This document shows positions 1-14,429 of a stretch of DNA of 64,000 bases, one piece after another (the stretch's first letter is position 1; each line of letters begins with the position of its first letter). A model generated the notes under the pieces. It was given only the letters and a program-made list of their open reading frames with translations. It ran no database searches and was not told the origin of the DNA. Position numbers and translations under genes: made by a program. Origin of the DNA: Aulostomus chinensis (lineage: Eukaryota > Chordata > Actinopteri > Syngnathiformes > Aulostomidae); assembly GCA_037954235.1 (NCBI GenBank), contig JBBMOA010000010.1, positions 23,410,529-23,474,528 on the forward strand. Reading direction: 5' to 3'.

Positions 1-1305
1 AAGAAATGGTGTGGAAATGTGCGGGTGGGGGGGCAGCCACAGTTGTTGCAGTCTGCAAGCGATCCAGGGAGATGCATGTTAGGCTGTAGCATCAAATTGA
101 TGCACAACTTTGAATCAAGCTCACCATTAAAGTGATATGTCACCAGATGAGTTGGGACAGCAGTGTGTGGAGTCAGACCCACACCATTTGGGTTTAATTA
201 CTTAAGTTGAGGATCATTAATTTGATTTAAAGGTCTAAAACGACAGTAGAATTTGATACGTTTTGAAGTGATCATTTTGGCCTCCCTCTTTTATTCTTCT
301 CCCCTCCAACCTGCTGCTATTGATTACACATTAAATCCAAAGAGTGGGAAAAAAATTGTGAAGATACTGAGGGTAATTGAAAAGCAGGGGATAGTCACGC
401 TGCGCTCTTTTAAAGAGGCTAACTAAATATATTGGAAAACGATTGAAACAAATTGGGAATGTGGAAGGAGGAAGAGTGAGAAAGAAAACAGATGCAGAGA
501 GGGAAAAAGAGGTGATTTACCACATGCAGCGTGCGTGCAAAAGCAGTGTGTAGATGAAGCTGAAGTGTTCGTTTGTTACCATGGCAATATTGGGAAACGA
601 AGGGAGGGTGGCTCAAACTAGAAACCCCATCAGTTGCACTGGCAAATCATCATCTCAAAGTGCCTTGTTTTAAATTGAAATTACGGTGGAGTGTTTACAT
701 GCACAGACTGTCTGTCAATGAATTGGAGAGGCAAAGTCATGAAACACTGAAAGCTCAGCAGCCTGTACAAATACATTCAGTAGACTTCATATTTTTGCAA
801 GGGAAGTTTTGAAGTTAAGCTGTCCCTTTTTCCAGAGTTCACCAGTGTTTCAATTTGGACAGTCTTGCTGTCTCGGCTATCACACAACATTATCAACACA
901 TTCTAGGGGTCTGGGGAACATGTAGCAGGGTCTGCGGATGTTTGTTTGGAGATAGAAACATTATGATCCCTTGGCTAGAGAAGGTACATTTATCCTGGTG
1001 TATAAACACAGTGTATAATCTGAGCTATCAGATGACTCCGTACTGTATATCAGCTGAGGTTTTCATTTTTAGGAGTAGTCAAGGGGCTACACACACAAGT
1101 TTACTTTACGTACATTCATTTCCTGGAGACCTGATGATAACCTTAACTACAGACTCAAAAAACCTGCATTTTGCCAAAAGGGGGGGGGACACAGTGTGTT
1201 AATTAACTGGTCTTCAGTCTGGTTTGTGTCCCCAAAAGTGTTTTAAGTCATACCACACACCCTTGCAGGGCTGGGCCTCTGGATCTGTCATGGAGGACAG
1301 AGACA

Positions 1306-1318
1306 CCCCCCCCCCCCC
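1306..1318. repeat. C13 homopolymer
   Basis: Run of 13 Cs. Similar mononucleotide runs lie at 1180-1188 (G9), 11104-11116 (C13) and 36728-36739 (G12); all are likely places of sequencing or length error. Confidence 0.9.
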
Positions 1319-3018
1319 AACTCAGCTCTGCTTGTGTCTTTGTCCCTGCTTTTTGTCTTGCTGCAGGGACTTCCTTCACCCTCCCAGCTCTCCTGGGTTG
1401 TGATAACACACCCAGGGCATCCTAATGAAGTGCCACTATGATTAGATTCAGTTTGTTCTTCATTCTCTTGCTTGGGAGAAAAGAGGTATCAGTCCAGAAA
1501 ACACTTCCCTGTAGAAACACTCCTATACCGCATCCCCCTTTTCTGCCAAGAGCTGCCACACTCAGGGGCACCATTTGGGGGGAGATACTCTGGAGGACTG
1601 GTTGATGGGGTCCGATATTGTGTGTTTTCATTGGGACCAAATTCTCCATCCACACCCACAATTGAGCTGTGTTGTGTCTGCCTAATGCCAAAAAACTCAG
1701 CATGACAGGAAGTCATAGAGGAATAGTTTTGGTTGAAGGACTGAACTATTTAACTTAGGTAGGAAAGTTAAAAAAAAAAAACAAAACAAACATTCGTTTG
1801 GCTATTTGGCCAGGTTTAAGGCTTTGTGATTTGTTCCTCTCTTGTAACCAAAACAACTCAATAATATCTGTGAATTGCATTGAAAACAATATTCTTCCCC
1901 TCTCTCAGACATTATGTTGGACTAGAAAAAACTAAATAATGTGCTTGTGATTCATTTAAATAGTAAGACATAAATAAAAGCAGTTTTCTCCGAGGGAACC
2001 AGAGAGATTAATTGTTCAGTGGTCTCCGTGTCAGCATGTTGCTCAAACTGGTAAGGTAAGACAAAGATGCAGGATTTGGCCAGTGTTTTTCCAGTAGGAG
2101 ACGGGCGCATCAAGATGAGGCCAAAGCACACACACTGAAAAGAGTTTTGGCATGTGCAATCTAAAGATGATGCTTCAATCAAGGCAGATTTATTCTCAGG
2201 GACTAGCGGGATCTGAAAGCAATCCATGACTTAACTGACCTAGTTATTTTGCATGTGTTTGTGTGTGTTTTTGTGTGAAGTCATAAAATTGACCTGCTAA
2301 CAGTATTGTATCACAAGGCAAGTACTTAAAGATGGGGGCTTAGTGAAGGAAAGTAGGTTATGTTGATGCAAGTCGTCCTTCACACTTCAACAGCATCGTA
2401 CAGAGGTTGGGAATAAACAATCAGTCTACACATATTGGCATGTCTCCTAACAGACAAAGATTGGGCCAAGTATGAGTAAGAAGACTCTATGTCAAATCAT
2501 TCTCTACTTACCAGCCCATCAAATCAGTTTGCAGCTTTGGAGGAGTCTCTGCTTTAAGGAGGGTGGAATAGTTTTTTGCACCAGGAAATATCTGTCACCA
2601 TGTTGACTTATGTTGTTTAGTTTCACTGTAAATCTGCAAAACACTCTACATGCTCTATAAACTAGATGGTACGCTCTTCCTGAGCTGAATAGGACACAGT
2701 GATGCTTCCTTTAGTTTACTGCACCTCAAACACGCTATGAAAATGTAGCAAAAAGAAAAACACATTTACAGAACGTAAGATTGGAATCTGGACCTTCACG
2801 CTTCCTTCTTCTTTCACTCCATTCCTCAATCAATCTGCTATGTAAAAACTCAAGGTTTAGTGCATATGGTAAGAATAGAGGAGGTGGCATAATAGTGAAA
2901 CATGCAAAAAAAAAACAATAGTCAATAATGTTCTCATGATTCTTATGGAATTCTTCACATTCTGCATCCTGCCTTGGCTCATTCTCTGTCTGAAGGGAAA
3001 TGAAGAATGAGCTCCCTT

Positions 3019-3031
3019 AGGTCAAAGGTCA
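3019..3031 (+). promoter_or_regulatory. Perfect DR1 nuclear-receptor element (candidate)
   Basis: AGGTCA-A-AGGTCA, the exact consensus for direct repeats spaced by one base, bound by HNF4, PPAR:RXR, RXR and COUP-TF dimers. Seen directly in the sequence; function is inference. It lies deep in the long dchs1 intron. Confidence 0.4.
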
Positions 3032-4018
3032 TGGTTATGGTAATAAGTAAGAGGAACAAGGTACTGAAAATAGTACCAGTGGTTATGTTGTGTGGTGCGG
3101 GGAACTGGCACAGCTTTGCACCTTTTAGGTTGTTTGTGAAACTTTTTATCTACAGTTGTTATTTTCTAAAGAGCCCGTCGTCACCTGAAGGAGCTGCATT
3201 ATCATTTAGAACACTGCTACTTCCTTGAAGGGACCAATTTTTAACAACTTTTCCAGATAATGAAATATTTCCAAAAGCCACTTTTGGCTTTGAATTCAAG
3301 AATTGAATTTGAATTGAAATGATCATCTTCTGGTGGGATGTTTTCCCTCTAAAGATTGTCTTTACACATCAACTTTATTACGATTATCAGTTTCATGTCT
3401 TGACATTTGCTCGGGATCATCAATTTCATGATTGCGACCAACAAAACTGAAGTGATGACAAGTTGAAAAAAACATCTCAGTTGTCACAAAATCAAAGCAG
3501 GCTGGATAACTGTGTTAAATTAAACATCTCCAGCAAACGGATCCAAAGAGTGTGTATTTGATTGTCGTATTGTCAACTCAAGAAATAAATTGTTGGCTGA
3601 GACATGAGATCCATCCCTTCATTAAATCAACTAATGAAAAGCACTACTTCGCCGAAATAAAAGTCAAATATACGACTGGTAGAAACCACATTCATGCTCC
3701 GTAATGACTTTCAAATGCTCCGCTGAACTAACTATTTTTTGTGAGGTCCTTGAGTCCTTCCTTCTCCTTATTAGTCAACTTTTGTGGTTTTGTTGGGGGA
3801 GAATTTTCTTCCATATACCCTCCTCACTTGCTAACAACATTATTATGTTTTTGGTCCAGTCCCTCCTTTACTGGTACACCTCTCAGTGCTGGTTAACTGT
3901 AAGAAATCGGCCCCATTAAAGTAATCCCAGTGGCACTCACAACTCTGCTCAAAGGGGTGAAGTGCAGGATTTTGTGTGGACTCCCTCAAAGCTCGGGGTT
4001 GTAAAGTGATTAATGGTG

Positions 4019-4026
4019 TGACGTCA
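4019..4026. promoter_or_regulatory. Perfect CRE palindrome TGACGTCA (candidate)
   Basis: Full CREB/ATF consensus. Further perfect copies lie at 18962-18969 and 25183-25190 in the same intron. Each alone is weak evidence. Confidence 0.3.
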
Positions 4027-4170
4027 GAGTGCTCTGACTGGAAAGACTGGCATGATATGCTCACATTGCTGTGTTCATGCTGGACAGTAGTTTCCAATCC
4101 CTGCTTAAGCCTGGGAATCTTCAGATGTGGGCAGTCAAGGAAGCCAGTGGAAATGAACAGTGTGGCAGCA

Positions 4171-4234
4171 GTGTGTGTGCGCGCGCGCGCGCGTGTGTGT
4201 TTGTGTGTGTGTGCGTGCGTGCACGTGCGTGCAT
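4171..4234. repeat. (GT/GC)n alternating purine-pyrimidine tract
   Basis: 64 bp of GT and GC dinucleotides with a central run of GC repeats and one TT interruption. Alternating GC/GT of this length is prone to left-handed Z-DNA (general knowledge). Confidence 0.95.
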
Positions 4235-5783
4235 GACAGAAAGGAAACAGTGTGCTCACACAGCACCTTACCAAACTAATTTAGGGCTTTCCGATCCTTT
4301 CCAGGCTCACCAAAGACGATTTTATTATATAACTTAATGCCTTTTGATTTCTTATTTTTTTTTCTAGCTTGTTAGATACACAAAAACTAAGAAAGGAGTG
4401 GAAGCCGTTTCTCTGAGGTGTCAGACTAGATTGATGGATTTCCCTCTGTTCATTCTATTCTGTTATGTAAATTATTCAAATGAATTCAGCACACTTAGAA
4501 CAGCTCACATAATACTTTGTATGAAACTTTTATTTTGAGTTGCAGACCTCATTTAGCTCTTGTCAGCAGGGTGACGTGTGACACTGAGCGAGGAGTTAAA
4601 CACCGTCTTTGCATTTTATTTAATAACTAGAATCCCAATAGTTCAGGACCTTTTGCGGTGTTACTCCTTGAAATACCTTCCAGCTGATCACAATCCAGAG
4701 TGACCGGTCCTAATTGCAGCTTAATTTACAAGCTCACTAAAAAGTGTCAGATACATCCTTGTTGCGGTGTTCCTCTTGAGTGCTAATGTGGCCTCTTTAG
4801 AAGACCAGTCTAGACCCCTTTTCACTCTGTAAATGCACTGTTGCCAGGCTGTTAAAAATGCTGGGGGAGTTGCCATGATTGTATAGAACAGCTTATGGCA
4901 CAAACACGCCACTGTCTGTGCCTGTAGGGACTGTTGATGCAGGACAGCTGCTTTATGATGGTAAAGCTCTCCTGAAAGCTAAGGACCCCCTGCTAACTTG
5001 CCAGCATAACCAGATTGTACGTGAAGTGACTGGACATGTTGGATTAGCTGGTTAAATGCAGTGATCCTTTCCCTCAAAAGTATAATCCTGACATTTGGAC
5101 CAACTGACAAAGCCCGTTCTGTCTTTCTCATGGCTTTCTTTTCTTGTTTACTCTTGGCCAGGGTGAGAAAGATTGCAACCTGCATGATAAATACGCTTCT
5201 CACTGTGACTGCTTGGAGAAGTTTCAGTTTTGAGATTAAATTATCGTAATGGAGACAAAGATGAGAAACTGGACTGTTGTTTTGGCATCCTGTGCTGATA
5301 ACAGCTTTGGTGCAGAAGGGTTAAAGCACTGCATGGATCCAAACAGCCAAACCAGCAACTGGGATTTTTTTCTGCCATCTTGGCAAGTGTCTCTCCAAAA
5401 TAAATACAGCATGAAAGAAAGCAAGTGAATATTTGGATCCAAACCAGAAACCAAGCCAGGTTTTTCTTTTTTTTCCCTTTTTCCTCTGTCATGTATGCAG
5501 GCTGATCCCAACATTATGGAAGGAGACAGTGGTAAAGAGATAGATGGAGGAGGCAAAAGTGTAGAGTTAGGAAAAAAATGGGGTAACAGAGGTCTGAATA
5601 GGGGTGAAGAAAAAAGAGCAAGCAAAAAGTGGAATAAAAATAGTCTCATGATCGAGCTGGTGTCTCGATGAGGCAGCCCACTAACCTCAGAGGCGCCACA
5701 CTCCTTGGCTTATCCCAGCCCAGTGAAAAGGAGGGGCCACACCACAGAGCTTTCCAACTGCCAAGGCTCCAGTGCCAGGCCGG

Positions 5784-5815
<32 letters not shown>
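5784..5815. repeat. (CT)n microsatellite
   Basis: About 32 bp of CT with one interruption near the start. It creates a spurious open frame on the minus strand (Arg-Glu repeats). Confidence 0.95.
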
Positions 5816-6189
5816 TTCCGTCTGGTTGTGGGGGGGCTAAGCATCTCAGCAATGATAGGGTAACCCTCCATGCAGGAGGATAGATAAGCTCCCACCCTGG
5901 TGTCACAGAAGACCAGTGGGTTTTTATTTGTGTGTGTAAACACTTTAACTTTTGTTAGTTTAGCAAAGTTACTGACCCAGTACGGGAGCTGGTTGCTACT
6001 GAGACAGAAGCCTGACATTTGAACTGCCCGGGCATTTTGATTGCTCTCTGTAGTGTAGGTCACATCAATCATGCAAGGTGGAGGCCATCGGGGAGGGCGT
6101 GAACCTGGTGGGAGGTCACTGACCGGGGACTGAAATCTCACAGGTCTGCCATGACTTGCTCTCCTCACATTGATCAGTTAGAGAAATAG

Positions 6190-6218
6190 TCATCATCATC
6201 ATCATCATCATCATCATC
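6190..6218. repeat. (TCA)n microsatellite
   Basis: Uninterrupted trinucleotide run of nearly ten units. Confidence 0.95.
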
Positions 6219-9200
6219 GTTTTAATGTAAATCCTCTCTTTACAAGCTTGTAAATGTCAGCAAGGAACTGCTCATTTTTCAAGCATGTTAATGTTTCAGA
6301 GTCACTGCGAATTAAATCGCCTCGGTGCAACCATGTCTGATTTATCAGGAAGTCTACACTGTTCACAGCTCAGCATGCTCACTCATCTGGAGGAAATTCA
6401 TTGCAAAAATATTTTCATAACTGGGTGAAATTTTACATATTAGGTGGATTAAGGGTACAGCGTACATATTTCGACTCCACACTTTAACAGAAAACATCTG
6501 CGTTGCATTAGTTGCGTCTTACTCGATTCCTCTGATTTGTCACTATACAGGCAGACTAAGAAGTGGACGTACAGTCTGGACAAAATCGTTTTGCATCTTC
6601 AGCTTATGAGACAAGTCTGAGGGTGTAATTAGCCAGCTTGGAAAGTAAATGTATATTTCTTAAAGCCACAGAGTTTTGAAGCCTGCTTGATACATATTGA
6701 TAAATCATTTCCTATCTATAATTGTAAATAGAATTATACTTTTGTTTGGAGAGAGCTGGGAAATTACAGGCTGACTTTTTCTTCATAAGTTAATAGAAAT
6801 GGCCAAATCCCTTTGTTTAGAAGTCATGGACAAGAGTTCTTGTTGAACACTGATGATTGGTTTGATGTGAATTATACTTCTAATCACAAACATTTTTGGT
6901 TTACCTTGAGATAAATGATCCAAAAATCTCCATAAATCATTTCTTTCTTCTCCAGCTGCACCTACATCTCCAACTTAACTCTTTAACTCCTGGTCTGTCT
7001 TGTTGCCAAAAGAGAAAAAAAATTGTTACAGTATGACCTCTCACTTTCTGTGCTGTCTTGGATAGAAACAGAAATATTCACCAGAGAGTTTATATCACAT
7101 GTGTTCGGTTGGGAGTCACAGCCCTCAGTGTAATATCTGTATTACACATTTTCTCCAGCGACAAACAGTTTCCTAACTTTTTTTCCATTTCTTTTAAAAC
7201 TTTATCAACCAATGACATCGAGCAATTGGTAGCCACACAGAAATACTGAAAACCATTTATTTTCAAATAGAAGAGTTAATACTTCTATTGTCTTTTACCT
7301 CAAAATACCCCCACTATCAACATTATGTTGCTTTAGGTAAATCCATTGAAAATATTTGTCCAGCATTCATATTTCCCCTTATAAATTCTCATTATTAAAC
7401 CATTTTCAGCAAATGAAATTCATTTCCCTCCATGTCACACCAGTGTTCTTTTTTTAGTTTATTATTTAGGTCTAGAGTTCAGAGAATTAGCTTTATTCAA
7501 ACTGCCTGGTTTGCACTCTGAGACCTTTTCATCTGGTAGCAATCTCGCCGTGAGCAGTTTTAGCCACCAAAAGGACCAATCCATCAGCCACTGTCATGTG
7601 CCGCAAATGAAATGAGAAAAGAAGTGTAAATACAGAGAGGCGTAATGTTCTTTTAAAATGGAAAATGCCAGTTTCAACCTAATTTGTGTAATTGCTTTTT
7701 GGAAGAACACGAAAACAAGAAAGTCAATTAAAAACTTTGCTCAGTTTTTCTGAGATGAACCTCAAGCATGAACTGACACAAGATTTTTTTTTTCTTTTAA
7801 ACTTGCTGCCTGTTCATTACAATGAAGAGAACAGCTAGGTTGCGATTAAATGTGCTTAAATTGATACTCAACAGATTGGTTTGAATGTATTCCTCTTCAT
7901 GTTTCATGAGACTGTTACCACCACGTGTTTGGGTTAAATGTGAAAAATGAACAGCAGACTGCATAAACTCCCAACGCAAACAGGGAAAAATACATGCTGT
8001 GTGCATGCAACGTGAGTGATTGTTGCCAGATTAAAAAGTACCATATGTATTCTGTCAAAAGGGTCAGCGATATTTCCTTTTTATGAATCCTTCCCAAAGT
8101 CATCCCATAACCGAGCCATATTTACCTTCGCCGGCTAAGTGGATCCATGCTATTGGATTTAAATTGACTTGAGTGTGTGGACAGATGATAGCAACGCAGC
8201 AGGTCAAAGAAGGACAAGATCGCCTGCAGCTATCTCCCACATGTAAAACAAATCATATCCACTCAACTTTAAGGAGTAAGACCTGGGATAAAAGGTAATA
8301 ATAACAGTCTAAACAGATGAAAAGCAGCGTACGAGAACGCGGCCTCTTCAAGCATGCAGCCAACACCACAGCGCCTTCCTTCATGAAGGTCAAAGGAGGG
8401 CTGTGTCATGGGATTATGAGATGTAGGATGTCTGCCTGTACTAGACTGAGTGAAGGAAATGAGAGGTGTCTAAATAAAGCCAGTTAAAATGAGGCAGAGG
8501 AGTGAACAAGCCTCTCACTACGTTCATTTTTGGCTAGAAATAAGACAAAGTCACGCGCAGAAAATATGGATACAGCGAGACAACGAGAGGGCGAGACAAC
8601 GACAGGGAAAGACGGCGAACGCAGCAGAGATGGAGAGAGAGACAATTTTGTAAACCACAGCTGCTGGAAACACAAGCTGACTCAATGTTTTTTCAACATT
8701 ATTGAGTGTGTCCCGTGGAGAAATGAGAGCTGTGGGGTTAAAGTGTCCCTGTGACAATGTTCGGAAAGGCACAACATGAAGCAACACTGAAAGAAAATAC
8801 AGAATGATCAGGTCTTGTATTATTATCATAGAAGAAATTGTAATATTGTTCTCAAAGAACCTTATTAATTGGGTTCATTCAGAAAATGTCAGAGTAAAAG
8901 CAACAACTCATTGACCTGAATGTTTTCAAACAAACAAAAAATGTCCCCAAAAAAATCTAATTTCAGAATTCCGACCAAATCAGGCAGTCTGGCAACACAG
9001 ATTATCCCATGCCCAATCCATGCACTGGTGCCACAATCTAGAGAAGTTTAAACAACTGTTAGAGAAACGCAACCTGATGTCAATTGGTGGCCAATCAGGT
9101 AAGCCGTAAATTAAACCAGCAGACTCCCACAGGAAGAAGCACATTATAACAGAGAGAACTTGGAAGAGAGGCTCATCGTAGTCATCTGACGTGCAGTCTA

Positions 9201-12200
9201 TGATGCCAAATACCAACAGCAATCACCTTTCTTCAGTTTTTGTCAGTTTATTTTGAATTTGAAGAGAGGAAAAGGAGGAAAGGGTTGGTGTCAGTTGTTA
9301 AGAATGAAGTCGGAAAGAAATGAAAGACAGAGAAACTGCTCAACATCTTGTTCCTTAAAAATGGTAAATATGATAATTGGAACATGGCAAGCATACAGTG
9401 TCTTAAAGCTCAGCGGCAAAGAAAAAAAAAAACCTTAAACACCTTCACAAAGTTGTTTCAATGGCATTGATTGACCTGCTTCTTTGTTTTCCCTGGTAGA
9501 ATTAACACAAGTGTGAGTGTTATTACCAGGATGATCTATGCCTAACAAGTAGCCAGTGGTAAGCAGCTGCCTCTCATCTTTCTCTCAAGTATGAGTGTTA
9601 TGGCTCCACTCTGATTGGATATCACATAACCTCCTTGAGTCTCCTGAGCCCTTTGAGACAGCCCTCAAGGCACTGAGCAGTTGATTATAGCATCGCAGAA
9701 GTCTCTACGCTAGTTTCTGAATAGTTGGTGGATTGTTTAAGTAGGTTAATCCATACTGTTAGGAAGAAGGAAAGTAAAAATCAGTTACATGCAACTTATT
9801 CTCCTTCAACTAAGAAAGCCTTTTTTTTTTTTAATCTGACTGTTTTCTGGAGTTGCAATTCAGTAAAATTGTAGGATAGCCATACAGGCACTTTTTTCCA
9901 GGCCTGCATGCCAAACACACTGTCCATGAAGTTCAAATTTAATTTGAGACAAGCCCAATGAAAACAGTCCTGTAAGTTCACCATCATTGTACAGCAACTT
10001 CTAACATGACATCGACTATGATCCCAGAGTTGTTTTTTTTTCCTCCATGGCTCCTCCACTTCCCGCATCCTGTGCAATGGTCCTTAGGTTGTTTGTGAAA
10101 TGGAAGTAGTGCAGGACTCCTCTGGGATGTAACAGAGAAGGGAAGGTCTGCAGCCCCTCACCTCTGTGTTCCTGCAGGGTCCCCAGTGGCTCAGTGAACA
10201 GTGGGCTCGCTCTCCTGCTCCAAGACTTTTTGTGTCTGACAAAGACAGGGGTCTTTGCATTTGTGTGTTAAGGGTGGGCCTTTTTAGTTTTTTTGCATTA
10301 GAAGTAGGTGTCACACTGAGTTAGTCCAGCAGTCTGCTGAGGTCTGGCTAGACTGCAGAACAATATTTTTCCAAGATTGCCCCAGAGTGCCAGTAGCCAA
10401 AAACGAGGGGATGCTGCTGTCTGAGCTCCTGCACATTCTCCTGCCCACTCTCCATGTTCCTTCTTAGTCTGTAGGTTGACTGTGTCTTTTCAACAGGTAA
10501 AATATTTGTGTTGTTCTTTTTGAAATGACACAATACAAGCCTGTCAATCTAACTTTACCCAGCAAACAAAGCCAGCTGCTGTCAGGTTTGCTCACCGTTA
10601 TCCTTATCTGCAGGATGCACCAGGCACGCTGGAGGAATACGGTCTGACTGATTACTCGGTGTAAGATGGGATATATAGCTTCAGCATATTCTGTATTACG
10701 GTTTGTAATGGTTAATGCAGTTTCTCATGTTACACCACATCAGACTTTCCCTCCTGAAGCACAATTATCTTTAAGACTTGTTTGAGCTCATCGTGTAGAA
10801 ACAAATTTTCTTTTCTGGAAAAAATTAGGACTCCATTTGCTGTATAACAATAAACTAAACATTTTCTTGGATGAGAACTGAGGCGATGCTTCACTAGAGG
10901 GAAATTAGCCTGCCTAATTTGCTCTCAACAATAGATCAGGGACACACCACATTCCCAGTCAAGGCATTGAATCCATAGCATGAGAAACTAAAGAATGTGA
11001 TTTTAGTTGCTGGCATGAATAAGAACTTGTTTGGTCCTGAGGTGAAGGTCCACCCATTCCCACATTACCCATGCTCTGAAATCTAATCGTTCCCATGTTG
11101 GATCCCCCCCCCCCCCAATATTTTGTCTTTTTAAAACAGCAAGTCAGAAAGTAAAGTGGGAAATCATGCACACCTTCCATGATTTGGGTTGGCTAGGTGG
11201 TTTTCTCTGGGCAGCTGTCTTCATCTAGCATTGCAAAATGCCCAGGTGGGAGTATCTGTGACCAAGCGGAGGCAAGAGCGACACCCTTAGGTTGCCAGAT
11301 TTAGTAAGAATTTCATCAACACTTGCACATCGTCTGTCAGCCGCACTAATCTGAAGCCGACAGTTGTAAAAATACGGCTGTTCAATAGCAGGTCTCTCTT
11401 CACTGACTCTGTCTATGAGACGCCTCAGCCTTAATCCTGCAGTTGTTCCCTTGTTTGGAAACAAATGCATCCTTCATCGCTACTTTTGAGTAAAGTCAAA
11501 TTTCATTAAAAATGATTGATCTATGGGCAATATTTTTACAAATGCAAAATGCATTAGTTATTTTACTGGGGAACTTGTTATTAAAAGATAACATCAGTGC
11601 ATGAAGTGAAGTCTACAGCAGGATGTGTCTGGCAGCTGTTTTTAATTGATTTCTTAAGACAGCGGAGGCTTAAGATTTTGAGGATATGAGATGAAGCACA
11701 GTGGAATGGACAGGATTATCTTCTGACCACAGAAAATACATATTAAGGCATAATTCAAAAGTCAAAGGCATGCAATAGTTTTTTGTAGTAGCAGAATAGG
11801 ATACACATATTGTCTCACCACAGATCATCACGGTTGGGTTAGGCCAAGGGTTGGGGGTTCACCAGACGGCCAGCAGTAGGCTCAGTATTTCTGCAGGTCC
11901 TGAAATACAAGTAAACCACTCACAACTCAAAACTGAGGATCGGGATTCTGTATGAAATCATGTTTCTTCATGTGGAAAGGAGAAGAAATACAACACTGAG
12001 ATGGACTCTTCTCAAGTCTTCTAACTCCACTGCTCTCTCCAGTTCAACTTCTCACGTTTCATCTTGGTCTACTGTGATCTGTTTTATCCATTAGTCCGAG
12101 GAGGCCCGTGGCTCTTTGTCTTAAGGGATATGTCAGACTGCCAGCAGTGTATGGTCTACTGGCACTTAACATCATGCACAGAATTGAAGCATAGACTTCA

Positions 12201-14381
12201 AAAGAGAATCTACAAAAAAGGCTGACAGATAGAGAGAATGGAGTCCATACGCCAATGACTAAAGACACAAATTATCTCTACTCTGACATTCAAAAAAAAA
12301 GTTTTAATTTGTAAGAAGCAAATTTATGTCTTTTGTGATGTTATTTTATTTTGTATGCATCAGTGGTGGTTTGTGGAAAGAACTGAAGAAGCATTGGAAT
12401 TTTGTTCCGAACAATACAGCTGTGAATATCTAAGAGTCTGTAATCAGATGTGACTTGTTGGCTGCTCCACCCCTCCAGCTTTACTTCTCAGATATCTGTA
12501 ATTGTTGAGAAAAGCCTTGTCTTTGAAACACAGAAAAAAGATCCTTCTGTGAAAGGAGAAGCAATAAAGGATATTAATGTCTTTCATTATTGGTTGTGAA
12601 GTTGTGAAACTGGATGACCATTCGGGGGGAACCCTTGGATAGATTGTTGTGGCATTTATCAAGGCCGTTTGTTTTGTCCAGAGGAAATCAGTTTGCTGAA
12701 AGAGAGCAAGAACAATGCATTGACAGACCCAAAGAGATGGCTTAAAGTCCAAATGGTTCCACCGGAAACTTGAATAGGGTAAGAAAGTGTAGTGTGATGT
12801 AGCTGCTGGGTGGGTACTCTTTTGAAGGCAAATGTTTTTTTGTCGTTTCCACCCAAAATGCTCAGACATTTAACAGTTGACTAGAGTTTTGGGAAGCTGC
12901 CACTAACCTGTTCTAGTTTGAAATCTCCATGTTTGTATTTTAACTGGATGGGCAGATCTGAAATGTTTAGGATACAAGGAAAGCCAGTTTTGCTTCCTAA
13001 GTGGGTCCTATCTTTCCTTCCCTGATTCGTTACACCACCATCACATGACCTTTCACAGGAGAAAACAAATGCCATGTGCCTGCCTGTTGTTAATTATTGA
13101 AAACCTCATCTGGACAGAGATCATTTTCATTTTATATTCCTTTTCCATTTCCATTGCTGTTGACGTCGCCAGTGAGACAGTAAATTGCTTCTTTTGAGTG
13201 ATTGTGATTTGTTGGTTGCATCATGTTTGGAACCACAACAATTCAAAATGGGGGATTTTTAGATTTTATTCATAATTTGCTTGTTGTGATTGCACTCCTT
13301 GAACATTGTTACATTCATTGTATCCTTCATTCTGTTTGGCAGTGTCCTTTGTTGCAGTACTTGTGATGTCAAGCAGCAGGTCCACCAAAGTCATTCAGAA
13401 GTCAGGCTTGGAACCGTGAGAAAAGGCTGCTGTGTGATTGGATTAGCTTTTGAGCACCACATTGCTTAATTAATGAAAATGACCCGGGAGCAGAGAGTGA
13501 AGCCATTGTCTGCAGTGACCAAGTCCCTGCCTATCAACAGTATCCTTAAAAGGATTTCACAAAGTACACCAGGCGTTCTTAATTTGTTGGCTAAGACCAT
13601 CACACATCAACAGCTGAAATGTAGCGCCTTCAATGAAGGATTTAAAAAAGTTGAATTTTAAATGAAGTGTTCATAAAAGTAGCAGGATTTGACTTAGCCA
13701 CGCGGTAACAGAGGCTTTTCACTTGTCTATCCCATTTATCTCTTCACTCTACAGCAAACATGCTGTCGAGTGATTTAATATTCCTTTCCATTTTGCCAGC
13801 CAGCAACTTTCACTTGCAGATTGTGGGACATTCTAGAGTATTCAGTGTGAGCAGCAGCAGCTATGGTTGACTTGATGTTTTGTGAACCTCTCCATCCTTC
13901 TGTCTCCCTTTGATTTCTCTGCCTTTAAGTCTCTATTGAGGGATGTAAATGTGGGCTGGTATTATGAGGGTGACGACCCTGCCAGGTCTTCTGAGAGAGT
14001 CAGCAGAACCAATGTGACCAGATTACTTTGCATTCCACACTGCTGAATGTCTCTCTGGAAACTATTACCTGGAATTACCTTAAATCAAAGACTTCTTCCT
14101 ATTATCTCAGCAAGATCATTCAAAGTGTACTGCTCTGTGAGATGAATATGTTAAAAAAAAACTGTGCGTAGCTGTTTCCTTGACAACCAAACAATACTGC
14201 TTTAGTAAACTATGAAAAACCTTACAAATCCTGAAATCTTGAGGGGTTGTATAAATAATTTGCTCTTTATTCCACATAAAGTAAACACCCCGATACTTGT
14301 TTGAAACACACTATTCTCAAACAGGCTTAACGTGATAACTTTTTTGAAAAGTACCCCCCTGACATACACCCACACACCAAC

Positions 14382-14388
14382 ACCCCCC

Positions 14389-14425
<37 letters not shown>

Positions 14426-14429
14426 ACAC
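14382..14429. repeat. C-run joined to a (CA)n microsatellite
   Basis: A run of Cs passes directly into CA repeats with one TA interruption near the end. The 20 bp upstream are also CA-rich. Confidence 0.95.

Noticed and set aside
3843..4274. 143-codon open frame on the minus strand
   Set aside because: Built partly from the GT/GC repeat (His-Thr and Ala-Arg runs), with no domain features.
5710..6168. 152-codon open frame on the minus strand
   Set aside because: It runs through the CT microsatellite (Arg-Glu repeats), has no recognised domain, and overlaps other open frames equally well.
12444..12869. 141-codon open frame on the minus strand
   Set aside because: Composition is like translated intron (rich in Phe, Ser, Leu, no domain), and no splice or promoter context supports it.
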